DNA from: JACQAI01 sp035507915
GTDB lineage: Bacteria; Pseudomonadota; Alphaproteobacteria; Elsterales; Elsteraceae
DNA length: 11,407 bases
Direction: 5' to 3'
NCBI GenBank assembly: GCA_035507915.1
Contig: DATJNS010000045.1
Span: forward strand, 1-11,407
Shown in pieces: positions 1 through 10,546 of the stretch (positions within the stretch are counted from its first letter, which is position 1; each line of letters starts with the position of its first letter). Both the position numbers and the translations under genes were made by a program. The notes under the pieces are model-generated. The model saw only the letters and a list, made by a program, of their open reading frames with translations, did no database searches and had not been told where the DNA came from.

Positions 1-2431
1 TCAGCCGCAGCGAGCGCCCCGGCACGTCGACGCCGTCCCTGACGGCATCGGTGCCGAGCAGGCAGGCGTCCTCCTCGGCGCGGAAAATATCGATCAAGGT
101 CGCGGTCTCGAGCGGATCGACGTGCTGGGCCAGGAGCTTGAGCCCGGCTTCGTCGAGCGCCGGCGCCAGGCGCGAATGGACGGCGCGCAGCCGTGAGATC
201 GCGGTGAACAGGCCGAGCGCGCCGCCGCCGGCGGCGAGGAACAGCGCGCGATAGGCGGCTGCGACCTGGCCCAGATCGTCCTTGCGCACGTCGGTGACGA
301 TGAAGACGCGGGTCTGCGCGGGATAGTCGAACGGCGAGGGCACGCGCGCGCGCAGCGGCGGCGCGGCGAGGTGCAGCACGCCGTTGCGCGCCTCGGCCGC
401 CGCCCAGTCGGCCGCATCGTCGCCGGTGCCGTCGGTCAAGGTCGCCGACGTGATGGCCGCGCCGTGCGCCGGCTCGATCACGGCGAGCGCGAACGGTCGG
501 GTCGGGTCGATCCAATGGCGGTACATGCCGACGTCGAGGTCGCGTCCGTCGATGCGCTCGATCTGCAGCCAGTCGACGAACTCGGGCGGCGTCGCCGCGG
601 CGAGCGCGTCGAGCATCGCGATCCAACCGGCGAGCGGCACCAGCGCGCGCCGGTTCAGGCTGCGGCCGATCGCCTCGATGCGTTGGCGCGTCGTGCTGTC
701 GAGCGTCTCGGCGTCGGTCTCGAGGCGCCGGAGGAGACGCGTATGCAGGCGCTCGAGCGGCGCGCGCAGCTTGCGCAGGGCGGCGGCCGCCTCGGCGCCC
801 GTCTCGACGAGACCGTCGATCGGCGGATGCAGCTCCGTCTCGAGCCCGTGGACGTCCTGGTGGCGCGAGGTGCGCGCGTAGACTTGGCCGCGCACCTTGT
901 CGAGGAAGCGCTCGAGCGCGCCGGCCGGCCGCGCCTCGGCGAGGCGCGCGGGCCACCCGTCGCCGGGCAGCTCGCGCGCCGCCGCCAGTGCCTGGTCGAG
1001 CGCACCGACGGCCTGCTCGTCGCCCGCCGCCAGATCCTCGACCCGCCGCTTGAGGCCGCGCGCGCGGCTGGCGCGGCCGCCCTCGGCGCCGAGCAGCCAG
1101 CGGCGCAGCTCCTCACCCTCGCCGCCCGACAGGTGCGCCGAAAACGCGTTGTCTGCCGCGTCGAACACGTGGTGGCCTTCGTCGAACACCAGGCGCGTCG
1201 GCAGCACGGTGTCGTCGTCGCCGCCGAGCGCGGCCTGCACCATCACGAGCGCGTGGTTGGCGATCACGATCTGGGCGCGCTTGGCGCGCCGGATGCTGCG
1301 CTCGATGAAGCAGCGGTGATAGTGCTGGCAGGCCGAATAGATGCACTCGCCGCGGCGGTCGGCGAGCCCGAGCGTGCGCGGGCGGCCCAGCAGCTCGGGC
1401 AGCCAACCGGGAAAGTCGCCGCCGGTGAGGTCGCCGTCGCGCGACGCCGCGGCCCAGCGCGCCATCAGGCCGAGCGCGATGGCATTGCCCGGTTGCGCCG
1501 GCAGCGCTTGCACCGCCTCCTCGAGATTGAGCAGGCAGAGATAATTCTCGCGGCCCTTGCGCACGACGGCCTTGAGCATCTTGAGCTCACGCGTCGGAAA
1601 CAGGCGATCGAGCTCGCCGTCGATCTGATGCTGCAGGTTGCGCGTGAAGGTCGAGACCCACACCGGCCCCTCGTTCTTTTCGGCCCACAGGCTGGCCGGC
1701 GCGAGATAGCCCAAGGTCTTGCCGACGCCGGTGCCCGCCTCGGCGAGCACGACCGTCGGCTCGCCCGTGCGGTCGCGCGGCGCGAACGCCGGCGTCAGGG
1801 CTGCGGCGTAGTCGGACTGGCTCGGGCGCGGCTCGGCGTCCGCGCCGACCAGCTCGGCGAGCCGGCGCCGCGCCTCGTCCTGCTCGACCGGCTCGTGTCC
1901 GGCGGGCGGCGGCGGCGCATGCTCGGAGATCTCGGGCAGGCCGCGCCATACCGCGAAGCCGCGCGCGCCGGGCGCCACGCCGGCGAGCGCGGCCTGCACG
2001 TAAGGCCCCCACGTCCAGCCGGCCGCCGCCATCGCATTGCCGAGCGTCGCCGCTTCGGGATCGCGTGCCTGCGCCAGCTCGGCGAGCAGCGCGGCCGCGA
2101 TGCGCGGTAATGCGAGCGCCTCGCCGGCGCGCGTCGGCGCGCAGTCGAGGCCGAGCCGCTCGGCGAGGCCGCGCGCGGTCGGCACGCAGAACTGCGCCGG
2201 GCGCACGAAGGCGAACAGCTCGAGCACGTCGTGGCAGCGCAAGCCGGGCAGCTCGAGCCGCCGCGCCAGCGCGCGGGCGTGGCAGACCAGCGGCACCGCG
2301 CCCGCGATTCGCCGCCGCGCCTCCGCCGGCGCAAGCTCCGCGAGCTCGCCGTCGGGCGACAGCGCCAGAATCAGCCGTGCGCCCGCGACGACCGCGGGCA
2401 CGTCGGGCAAGGAGATGCGGTCCGGCGGCAT
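1..2431 (-). CDS. DinG/XPD-type Fe-S superfamily 2 DNA helicase (partial, C-terminus beyond the left edge)
   Basis: This is an ATP-dependent DNA helicase of the DinG/XPD superfamily 2 group; 810 codons are visible from the ATG at 2431-2429, with no stop before the window edge. Visible motifs in order: Walker A EAGTGVGKT (residues 231-239), C299, then C363-x4-C368-x5-C374, DEGH box (417-420), SATL (662-665), and a motif V-like GTDAVRDGVDVPG close to the edge. The last three cysteines have the C-x4-C-x5-C spacing of the E. coli DinG iron-sulfur cluster, so a 4Fe-4S cluster is likely. Motif VI lies outside the window. About 200 residues precede the Walker A, far more than in E. coli DinG; this part looks like a degraded exonuclease domain (see findings). 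The family unwinds DNA 5'-3', for example at R-loops or during repair; the exact role here is inference. It is divergent from lysS. No ribosome site is seen, but a TATAGT lies 7 nt before the ATG. Confidence 0.9.
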   Translation of the reverse strand, partial: MPPDRISLPDVPAVVAGARLILALSPDGELAELAPAEARRRIAGAVPLVCHARALARRLELPGLRCHDVLELFAFVRPAQFCVPTARGLAERLGLDCAPTRAGEALALPRIAAALLAELAQARDPEAATLGNAMAAAGWTWGPYVQAALAGVAPGARGFAVWRGLPEISEHAPPPPAGHEPVEQDEARRRLAELVGADAEPRPSQSDYAAALTPAFAPRDRTGEPTVVLAEAGTGVGKTLGYLAPASLWAEKNEGPVWVSTFTRNLQHQIDGELDRLFPTRELKMLKAVVRKGRENYLCLLNLEEAVQALPAQPGNAIALGLMARWAAASRDGDLTGGDFPGWLPELLGRPRTLGLADRRGECIYSACQHYHRCFIERSIRRAKRAQIVIANHALVMVQAALGGDDDTVLPTRLVFDEGHHVFDAADNAFSAHLSGGEGEELRRWLLGAEGGRASRARGLKRRVEDLAAGDEQAVGALDQALAAARELPGDGWPARLAEARPAGALERFLDKVRGQVYARTSRHQDVHGLETELHPPIDGLVETGAEAAAALRKLRAPLERLHTRLLRRLETDAETLDSTTRQRIEAIGRSLNRRALVPLAGWIAMLDALAAATPPEFVDWLQIERIDGRDLDVGMYRHWIDPTRPFALAVIEPAHGAAITSATLTDGTGDDAADWAAAEARNGVLHLAAPPLRARVPSPFDYPAQTRVFIVTDVRKDDLGQVAAAYRALFLAAGGGALGLFTAISRLRAVHSRLAPALDEAGLKLLAQHVDPLETATLIDIFRAEEDACLLGTDAVRDGVDVPGRSLRL

Positions 2432-2438
2432 GGGCGCG

Positions 2439-2444
2439 ACTATA
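2439..2444 (-). promoter_or_regulatory. Candidate -10 element of the helicase gene (possible leaderless mRNA)
   Basis: The minus strand reads TATAGT here, 7 nt before the helicase ATG, which would place the transcription start at or next to the start codon. No Shine-Dalgarno sequence is visible. The -35 region (about 2462-2467, GGTGCG) is weak, so the call is tentative. Confidence 0.3.
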
Positions 2445-2473
2445 TCGGCTGCGGCGCCGCGCGCACCGCTAGC

Positions 2474-2502
2474 TTGTGAGGGTGATGCCGGGCCACTATG
2501 TT
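2474..2502 (+). promoter_or_regulatory. Sigma70-like promoter of lysS
   Basis: A TTGTGA hexamer (2474-2479) and a TATGTT hexamer (2497-2502) are separated by exactly 17 nt. A start of transcription near 2509 would give a leader of about 67 nt before the ATG at 2576. It would also exclude the upstream in-frame ATG at 2498, which overlaps the -10. Confidence 0.5.
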
Positions 2503-2575
2503 CCGGCCGGTCTCACGGGCGATCTCGGACGAAGTGGGTTCCGCTGTGGTGCCGGCGCGGCGGCGGAGCGGTCGA

Positions 2576-4066
<1,491 letters not shown>

Positions 4067-4077
4067 AAAATGCGTTC

Positions 4078-4704
4078 TTACTGACTCGCCCAGATGATGC
4101 GCGCCATCCAGGCGAGCTCGGCGATCGCGATGTTGAGCTTCGGGTGCGCCGTGTTGAACGGCGCCAGCTCGACGCTGCGCGACCCGTCGCGCTGCAGCAC
4201 CTTGGCCAACAGATCGCCGGTCTTGAGCCGGACCACGACCCGATCGCCGCGCCGCGCGCTGGCGGTCGGCGAGACGATGATGACGTCGCCGTCGCGGTAG
4301 CACGGCTCCATGCTCTCGCCGGTGATCTCGAGGGCGAAGGCCGTCGGGTCGTCGATCGCGGGAAACGCCACCTGGTCCCACGCGTCGCCCGCCGGGCATC
4401 CGCGCTCGTCGAACATGCCGGGCTCGCCCGCCTGGGCGTAGCCGAGCACGGGGATATGCCGGTGCGGCGAAGCGTTGCTGTCGATCAGGCTGACGAACTG
4501 GGCGAGCGAGCATGTCGTCGCCTCGAGCACTTTGGCGAGGCTCTCGGTCGACGGCCAGCGCAGCTTGCCGTCGCGCGTCACGCGCTTGGACTTGTTGAAG
4601 GTGGTGGGGTCCAGCCCGGCCCGCCGGGCGAGGCCCGAGGCCGTCAGCCCCTTCTCGCCAGCCAGACGATCGAGCGCCCGCCAGATGTCGCTGTGGCGCA
4701 GCAT
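4078..4704 (-). CDS. LexA-like transcriptional regulator: helix-turn-helix plus S24 autopeptidase
   Basis: A 208-residue regulator with an N-terminal HTH (about residues 5-60, with LARRAGLDPTTFNKSKR) and a C-terminal S24 peptidase domain. The predicted catalytic serine is S131 in GESMEP and the lysine is K168 in LLAKVL. Their spacing of 37 equals that of Ser119 and Lys156 in E. coli LexA. An Ala-Gly pair at A92-G93 (GYAQAG) is the likely self-cleavage site, so de-repression by RecA-type stress signalling is possible but unproven. Proteins of this layout are widespread single chromosomal genes in alphaproteobacteria, often named phage repressor-like; no phage genes are nearby. The start is uncertain: the ATG at 4704 fits the usual family start but has no ribosome site, while a GTG at 4740 has AGGGGA 11 nt upstream and would add 12 residues. 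The gene converges on lysS. The region upstream holds candidate operators. Confidence 0.88.
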   Translation of the reverse strand: MLRHSDIWRALDRLAGEKGLTASGLARRAGLDPTTFNKSKRVTRDGKLRWPSTESLAKVLEATTCSLAQFVSLIDSNASPHRHIPVLGYAQAGEPGMFDERGCPAGDAWDQVAFPAIDDPTAFALEITGESMEPCYRDGDVIIVSPTASARRGDRVVVRLKTGDLLAKVLQRDGSRSVELAPFNTAHPKLNIAIAELAWMARIIWASQ

Positions 4705-4760
4705 CGCGCGCGCTTGGGGGATGGCGGATCGGGCGGTCACAGGACTAAATTCCCCTAGAC

Positions 4761-4792
4761 GACAGCCGGGATGCGGCCCCCGGCAGCCTGTC
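4761..4792 (-). repeat. Inverted repeat / leader hairpin upstream of the S24 regulator
   Basis: On the minus strand, GACAG-GCTG-CCGGG and CCCGGCTGTC can pair as a 10-bp stem with a 4-nt bulge and an 8-nt loop. It lies between the regulator's candidate promoter and its start codon. It has no following T-run in either direction, so it looks more like an operator or leader structure than an intrinsic terminator. Confidence 0.4.
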
Positions 4793-4830
4793 AAACCTCA
4801 AACTAACGGTAAATTATCCATTTTTCATCC

Positions 4831-4845
4831 ATCGGTTGTACCGAT
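4831..4845. promoter_or_regulatory. 15-bp palindrome, candidate operator
   Basis: ATCGGT-TGT-ACCGAT is a perfect inverted repeat with 6-bp arms and a 3-bp spacer, between the S24 regulator and the DUF952 gene. It overlaps the weak -35 position of a possible minus-strand promoter whose -10 is GATAAT (about 4813-4818). An HTH dimer such as the adjacent regulator could bind it; the pairing of site and protein is inference. Confidence 0.45.
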
Positions 4846-4943
4846 TCCTGTCGCGGGCCCTGCGGCATGGGTCCGGCCACGGGGCGGGCGGTGCTCGATC
4901 AGGCGGTTTCTCCCAACCGGCGCTTCGGCTAGTGTGCGACGCC

Positions 4944-5303
4944 ATGGCGGCTTCGCTCATCTATCACTTGGCACGTCGCGCCGATTTCGAGCGCGCGCAC
5001 GAAGCGGGTCGCTACGACGGCGCGCGCGAGGACGCGGCCGACGGCTTCATGCATTTCTCGACCGCCGATCAGGTCGTCGAGAGCGCGGCGCGCCACCGGG
5101 CGGGCGAAACCGACCTGATGCTGGTGGCGGTGGATCCCGACCGGCTCGGCGGCGCGCTGCGCTGGGAGCCGGCGCGCAATGGCGCGTTGTTCCCCCACCT
5201 TTACGGCCCACTTTCGCTCGATACGGTCGCGTGGGTGCGTCCGCTGCCTGTGGGATCCGACGGACGGCACCGGTTTCCGCCCGAGCTCGCGCGCGGCGCG
5301 TGA
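4944..5303 (+). CDS. DUF952 family protein
   Basis: A small soluble protein of 119 residues covering the whole DUF952 family length. Family hallmarks are IYHL near the N-terminus (residues 6-9), DGFMHFSTA (33-41), the LRWEPARNGALFPHLYGPL stretch (about 72-90) and a VD-centred strand (63-64). The function is not established. Conserved histidines (H8, H37, H85) and the compact size suggest an enzyme-like pocket rather than a structural role. I chose the ATG at 4944 because the family begins here; an upstream in-frame start at 4836 would add residues with no family resemblance and would begin inside the candidate operator. There is no clear ribosome site; a TAGTGT lies at 4930-4935, so the message may be leaderless. 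The stop is 23 nt before the EAL gene, consistent with an operon. Confidence 0.85.
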   Translation: MAASLIYHLARRADFERAHEAGRYDGAREDAADGFMHFSTADQVVESAARHRAGETDLMLVAVDPDRLGGALRWEPARNGALFPHLYGPLSLDTVAWVRPLPVGSDGRHRFPPELARGA

Positions 5304-5326
5304 CGAGGACGCTCTAGGCGCCGGCC

Positions 5327-6505
5327 ATGTTCACGCCGTCCCACCTCGTCGGTCTGCTCGTCTACGCGGCGATCGCGCTCGCCATCGCGGTCGGGCTGCC
5401 GCAGGTCGCGCCGGTCGGCTTCCTGACTGCCCCCGTGGTGATCAGCGCCCTGATCGGCCTCGTGGTGTTTCTCGTCCTGATGCTGGTCCACGAGGCTGCG
5501 GCGCGCCACGGCACCCTGAAGGCCTTGGCCGGACGAATGCTCGGGCTCGCCGACGTCGTCTCCCGGCAGCGCGAGGAGGTGCGCCAGATGCGCGACGTGC
5601 AGCGCGCGCAGTCCGCCGCGCTCGAGGGCGCGGCCGAGGTCGAGACCGTCGCCAAAGAGCTGCGCGGACTGCGCGCCCAGGTCGACCAGCTGGCGGCGCG
5701 CCGAGCCGCCGCGCCGGCGACGGCCGGGGCCTATGCCGGCGAGCCGCAGCTCGAGGTGCCGACGATCGACCTCGACGACCCGCGCGTGCTGCGCAGCGTG
5801 GTGCGCGACGCGCTGGGCGCCGACCGCGTCGATCTTTACGTCCAGCCGATCGCCACCCTGCCGCAGCGCAAGGTCGAGTTCTTCGAGTGCTTCCCCTACG
5901 TCCGCATGGAGGATGGCACCACCATCCCGGCGCCCCGCTACCTGCCGGTCGCGCAGGAAGCCGGCCTGATGGCGTCGGTCGACAACGCGACCCTGTTCCG
6001 GGTCGTGCAGCTGGTGCGTCGGATGCGGCGGCGCCAGCAGCCGGTCGGCTTCTTCTGCAACGTCTCGGGCGCGACCCTCAACGACGCCACGTTCTTCGCC
6101 GACTTCATCGGTTTCATGCGCGACAACGCCGATCTGTCGAGCACGCTGATCTTCGAGATCAGCCAGTACGATCTCTACCATCTGAAGCCCGGCCGCGAGC
6201 CCGGCTTCGCCAGCCTGGTCGAGCTTGGGTTCCGCTTCTCGCTCGACCAGATCACCAATCTCGATCTGTTCGTGTCCGACCTCAACGCGCAGGGCTTCCG
6301 CTATGCCAAGCTCGACGCGGCGACGCTCCTGGAGAAGCTCGACCGCGCGGGCGACCCGCGCTCGCTCAAGCGCGCGCTCGATCGCGGCGCGATCGACCTC
6401 GTCGTGTCGGGCATCGACACCGACAAGACGTTGCTGGACCTGCTCGACTACGCCATCGATTTCGGCCAGGGCGCGCTGTTCGGCGAACCGCGGCCGGCCG
6501 ACTGA
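5327..6505 (+). CDS. Membrane-anchored degenerate EAL-domain protein, TipF-like c-di-GMP receptor candidate
   Basis: A 392-residue protein with two predicted transmembrane helices (about 6-28 and 31-56), a coiled-coil-like stretch rich in E, Q and R (about 75-126), an Ala/Pro linker and a C-terminal EAL domain (about 165-390). Aligned by eye to active phosphodiesterases, Q173, E187 (EAL reads ECF), N245, E277, K328 and Q381 are kept. The metal-binding DD pair reads D307-Q308, the second Glu of the E-x-x-E region is Gln, and the loop Glu is D364. Hydrolysis of c-di-GMP is therefore unlikely, while binding could persist. This layout resembles Caulobacter TipF, a c-di-GMP receptor for flagellum assembly at the pole; orthology is inference and no flagellar gene is in view. 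It sits 23 nt after the DUF952 gene and 13 nt before the HAD gene. The ribosome site is weak. Confidence 0.8.
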   Translation: MFTPSHLVGLLVYAAIALAIAVGLPQVAPVGFLTAPVVISALIGLVVFLVLMLVHEAAARHGTLKALAGRMLGLADVVSRQREEVRQMRDVQRAQSAALEGAAEVETVAKELRGLRAQVDQLAARRAAAPATAGAYAGEPQLEVPTIDLDDPRVLRSVVRDALGADRVDLYVQPIATLPQRKVEFFECFPYVRMEDGTTIPAPRYLPVAQEAGLMASVDNATLFRVVQLVRRMRRRQQPVGFFCNVSGATLNDATFFADFIGFMRDNADLSSTLIFEISQYDLYHLKPGREPGFASLVELGFRFSLDQITNLDLFVSDLNAQGFRYAKLDAATLLEKLDRAGDPRSLKRALDRGAIDLVVSGIDTDKTLLDLLDYAIDFGQGALFGEPRPAD

Positions 6506-6518
6506 CCCGGGACCGCCC

Positions 6519-7385
6519 ATGATCCGGCTGCTCGAGGGCCTGGCGCCCGTCGTCGACGCGTACGACGCCTTCATCGTCGATCTGTGGGGCGTGCTGCATG
6601 ACGGCGCCAAGCCGCTGCCCGGCACCGTCGAATGCCTGACCGCCCTCAAGGCCGCCGGCAAGCGCGTCGTGCTCCTGTCCAACGCGCCGCGGCCCGCGGC
6701 GCCGGCGATCGCGCGCCTCGGCGAGATCGGCTTCGCGCGCGAGCTCTATCAGGACCTCATGACCTCGGGCGAGGAGACCTGGCGCCACCTGGTGCGGCGC
6801 GACGACCCGTGGTACGCCGCGCTCGGCGAGCGCTGCTACATGATCGGTCCGCCGCGCGATCTCGGCATGCTGACCGACGTGCGCGCCGAGCGCGTCTACG
6901 ACATCGATGCGGCCGACTTCATCCTCAACACCGGCGCCGACTTCGGCGACACGGTCGAGACGTTCGAGGATCTGCTACAACGGGCCCGCGCGCGCGAGCT
7001 GCCGATGATCTGCGCCAATCCGGATCTCGAGGTGCTGATGCGGGGCAAGCGCGAGATCTGCGCCGGTGCATTGGCGGTGCGCTACGAGGCGCTCGGCGGC
7101 GCGGTACGCTACCACGGCAAGCCGTACCGCTCGGTCTACGAAGCCTGCTTCGCGCTGCTCGACGACCCGCCGCGCGAGCGCGTGTGCGCGGTCGGCGACT
7201 CGCTGCGCACCGACATCGCGGGCGCCGCGGCCGCCGGCATCGACTCGATCCTGGCGACCGGCGGCATCCATGCCGAGGCGCTCGGCGTCGGCCCGGGCGA
7301 GCTGCCGGCGCCCGAACGCCTCGAGGCGCTGTGCGTCGAGGTCGGCGTCCGGCCCCAGATGGCGGCACCCGGCCTGCGGTGGTGA
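6519..7385 (+). CDS. HAD superfamily class IIA protein (TIGR01459-type)
   Basis: A 288-residue protein of the NagD-like class IIA HAD group. Visible motifs: motif I VDLWGVLHDG with the nucleophile D21, motif II S54 (LLSNAPRP), motif III K201 (YHGKPYRS) and motif IV GDSLRTD with D227 and D232. The class II cap lies between motifs II and III. The usual second Asp of motif I (D-x-D) is Trp23, as I recall for this subfamily, so ordinary phosphatase activity is uncertain and the substrate is unknown. The ATG at 6519 has GGGA 6 nt upstream; longer in-frame starts would run inside the EAL gene. It lies 13 nt after the EAL stop and is probably co-transcribed with it. The next gene, 73 nt downstream, has its own promoter. 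Confidence 0.88.
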   Translation: MIRLLEGLAPVVDAYDAFIVDLWGVLHDGAKPLPGTVECLTALKAAGKRVVLLSNAPRPAAPAIARLGEIGFARELYQDLMTSGEETWRHLVRRDDPWYAALGERCYMIGPPRDLGMLTDVRAERVYDIDAADFILNTGADFGDTVETFEDLLQRARARELPMICANPDLEVLMRGKREICAGALAVRYEALGGAVRYHGKPYRSVYEACFALLDDPPRERVCAVGDSLRTDIAGAAAAGIDSILATGGIHAEALGVGPGELPAPERLEALCVEVGVRPQMAAPGLRW

Positions 7386-7399
7386 GGCGGGGCCCGGAT

Positions 7400-7428
7400 T
7401 TGGCGTCGGACGGATTCCTGCCTAGTAT
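7400..7428 (+). promoter_or_regulatory. Sigma70-like promoter of the methylmalonyl-CoA mutase gene
   Basis: TTGGCG (7400-7405) and TAGTAT (7423-7428) are separated by 17 nt. Transcription would begin near 7435, about 24 nt before the GTG start. The -10 lies inside a 13-bp palindrome, listed separately. Confidence 0.6.
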
Positions 7429-7433
7429 CTAGG
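7421..7433. repeat. Palindrome over the scpA -10 element
   Basis: CCTAG-TAT-CTAGG is a perfect inverted repeat with 5-bp arms. It covers the candidate -10 hexamer and the DNA just after it, a position where a bound regulator would block RNA polymerase. It is short enough to be chance. Confidence 0.4.
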
Positions 7434-7458
7434 GCAACGGTCGTAAGGATCCGCCGCC

Positions 7459-9605
<2,147 letters not shown>

Positions 9606-9609
<4 letters not shown>

Positions 9610-10526
9610 CGCGCGCGCCCGAGGGTGCCCCGCGCGTGTTCGACCGGGACGCCGTGCGCCGCCACCGCGACCGCGCGGCGGATCGGTTCGACCACCACGA
9701 TTTCCTGTTTCGCGAGATCGGCGACCGGCTGGTCGAGCGGCTCGACGAGGTCAACCGCCGGTTCGTGCGCGTGCTCGATCTCGGCTGCCGCACGGGACTG
9801 CTGCGCGCACCGCTTGCTGCGCGTGCGGGGGTCGAGACGGTCGTCGGCCTGGAGCTGTCGCCCGCCATGGCGTCGCGCGCCGGCCAGCCCGCGGTGGTCG
9901 CCGACGAGGAGCTGCTGCCGTTCGCCCCGGGCAGCTTCGACCTCGTGGTCAGCAATCTGGCGCTGCACTGGACCAACGACCTGCCGGGCGCGCTGGCGCA
10001 GCTGCGGCGCGCGCTCAAGCCGGACGGCCTCCTGCTCGCGGCGATGCTCGGCGGGAACACGCTCGCCGACCTGCGCGCCGCGCTGATCGACGCCGAGCTC
10101 GCCGAGACCGGCGGCGCGCGACCGCGCGTCTCGCCGGTCGCCGACGTGCGCGACGCCGGAATGCTGCTGCAGCGCGCCGGCTTCGAGTTGCCGGTGGTCG
10201 ACGCCGACACGATCTGGGTGATCTATCCCGATGCGATGGCCTTGATGCGCGATCTGCGCGGCATGGGCGAGACCAACGCGGTCGCCGAACGCCCGCGCGC
10301 GCTGACGCGCCGCGGCGTGCTGGCGCGCGCCGCCGCCGCCTACCCGGCCCGCGAGGCCGATGGTCGCATCCGGGCGGGTTTCCAGGTCATCTTCCTGACC
10401 GGTTGGGCGCCGCATGCGAGCCAGCCGAAGCCGCTTCGGCCCGGCAGCGCCACCGCTCGGCTCGCCGATGCGCTCGGCAGTGCCGAGCACGGCGCCGGCG
10501 AGAAGATCGGGCCGGGAAAGCGGTGA
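9606..10526 (+). CDS. NDUFAF5-like SAM-dependent methyltransferase-fold protein (possible complex I arginine hydroxylase)
   Basis: A 306-residue class I methyltransferase-fold protein. Motif I is VLDLGCRTG (56-64, with Arg62 where Gly is usual), the acidic residue ending strand 2 is E83 (GLELS), and SNLALHWTNDLPGAL follows. The C-terminal half has family features RVSPVADVRDAGMLLQRAGF, DLRGMGETNA, and a tail with LTGWAPHASQPKPLRPGSA. These match the bacterial relatives of human NDUFAF5, which hydroxylates an arginine of complex I subunit NDUFS7; the bacterial equivalent would be NuoB, but that role is inference. A BioC-like methyltransferase is the main alternative, less likely because of the C-terminal motifs. 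Its ATG overlaps the mutase stop by 4 bp, so translation is probably coupled and expression driven from the mutase promoter. Confidence 0.82.
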
Positions 10527-10546
10527 GGCGCGTCGGTCGTTCCCGG
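10512..10546. repeat. Inverted repeat between two convergent genes
   Basis: CCGGGAA (10512-10518) and TTCCCGG (10540-10546) pair as a 7-bp stem with a 21-nt loop across the stop codon of the methyltransferase-fold gene. There is no T-run on either strand, so termination is uncertain. Confidence 0.3.

Noticed and set aside
371..2110. Long plus-strand open frame opposite the helicase
   Set aside because: The minus strand has uninterrupted helicase motifs; the plus frame is Arg/Ala/Gly-rich with no recognisable domain, as expected in GC-rich DNA.
2498..2575. Upstream ATG extension of lysS
   Set aside because: The ATG overlaps the candidate -10, the extra 26 residues do not resemble LysS, and a good ribosome site precedes the ATG at 2576.
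4078..4794. S24 regulator as a sign of a prophage
   Set aside because: No integrase, structural or other phage gene is in the window, and this regulator type is a common stand-alone chromosomal gene in alphaproteobacteria.
5327..6505. Active c-di-GMP phosphodiesterase
   Set aside because: The DD metal pair and loop glutamate are not conserved.
5201..6682. A 493-codon minus-strand open frame opposite the EAL gene
   Set aside because: It crosses several genes whose products are clearly recognisable on the plus strand; its composition is that of an antisense shadow.
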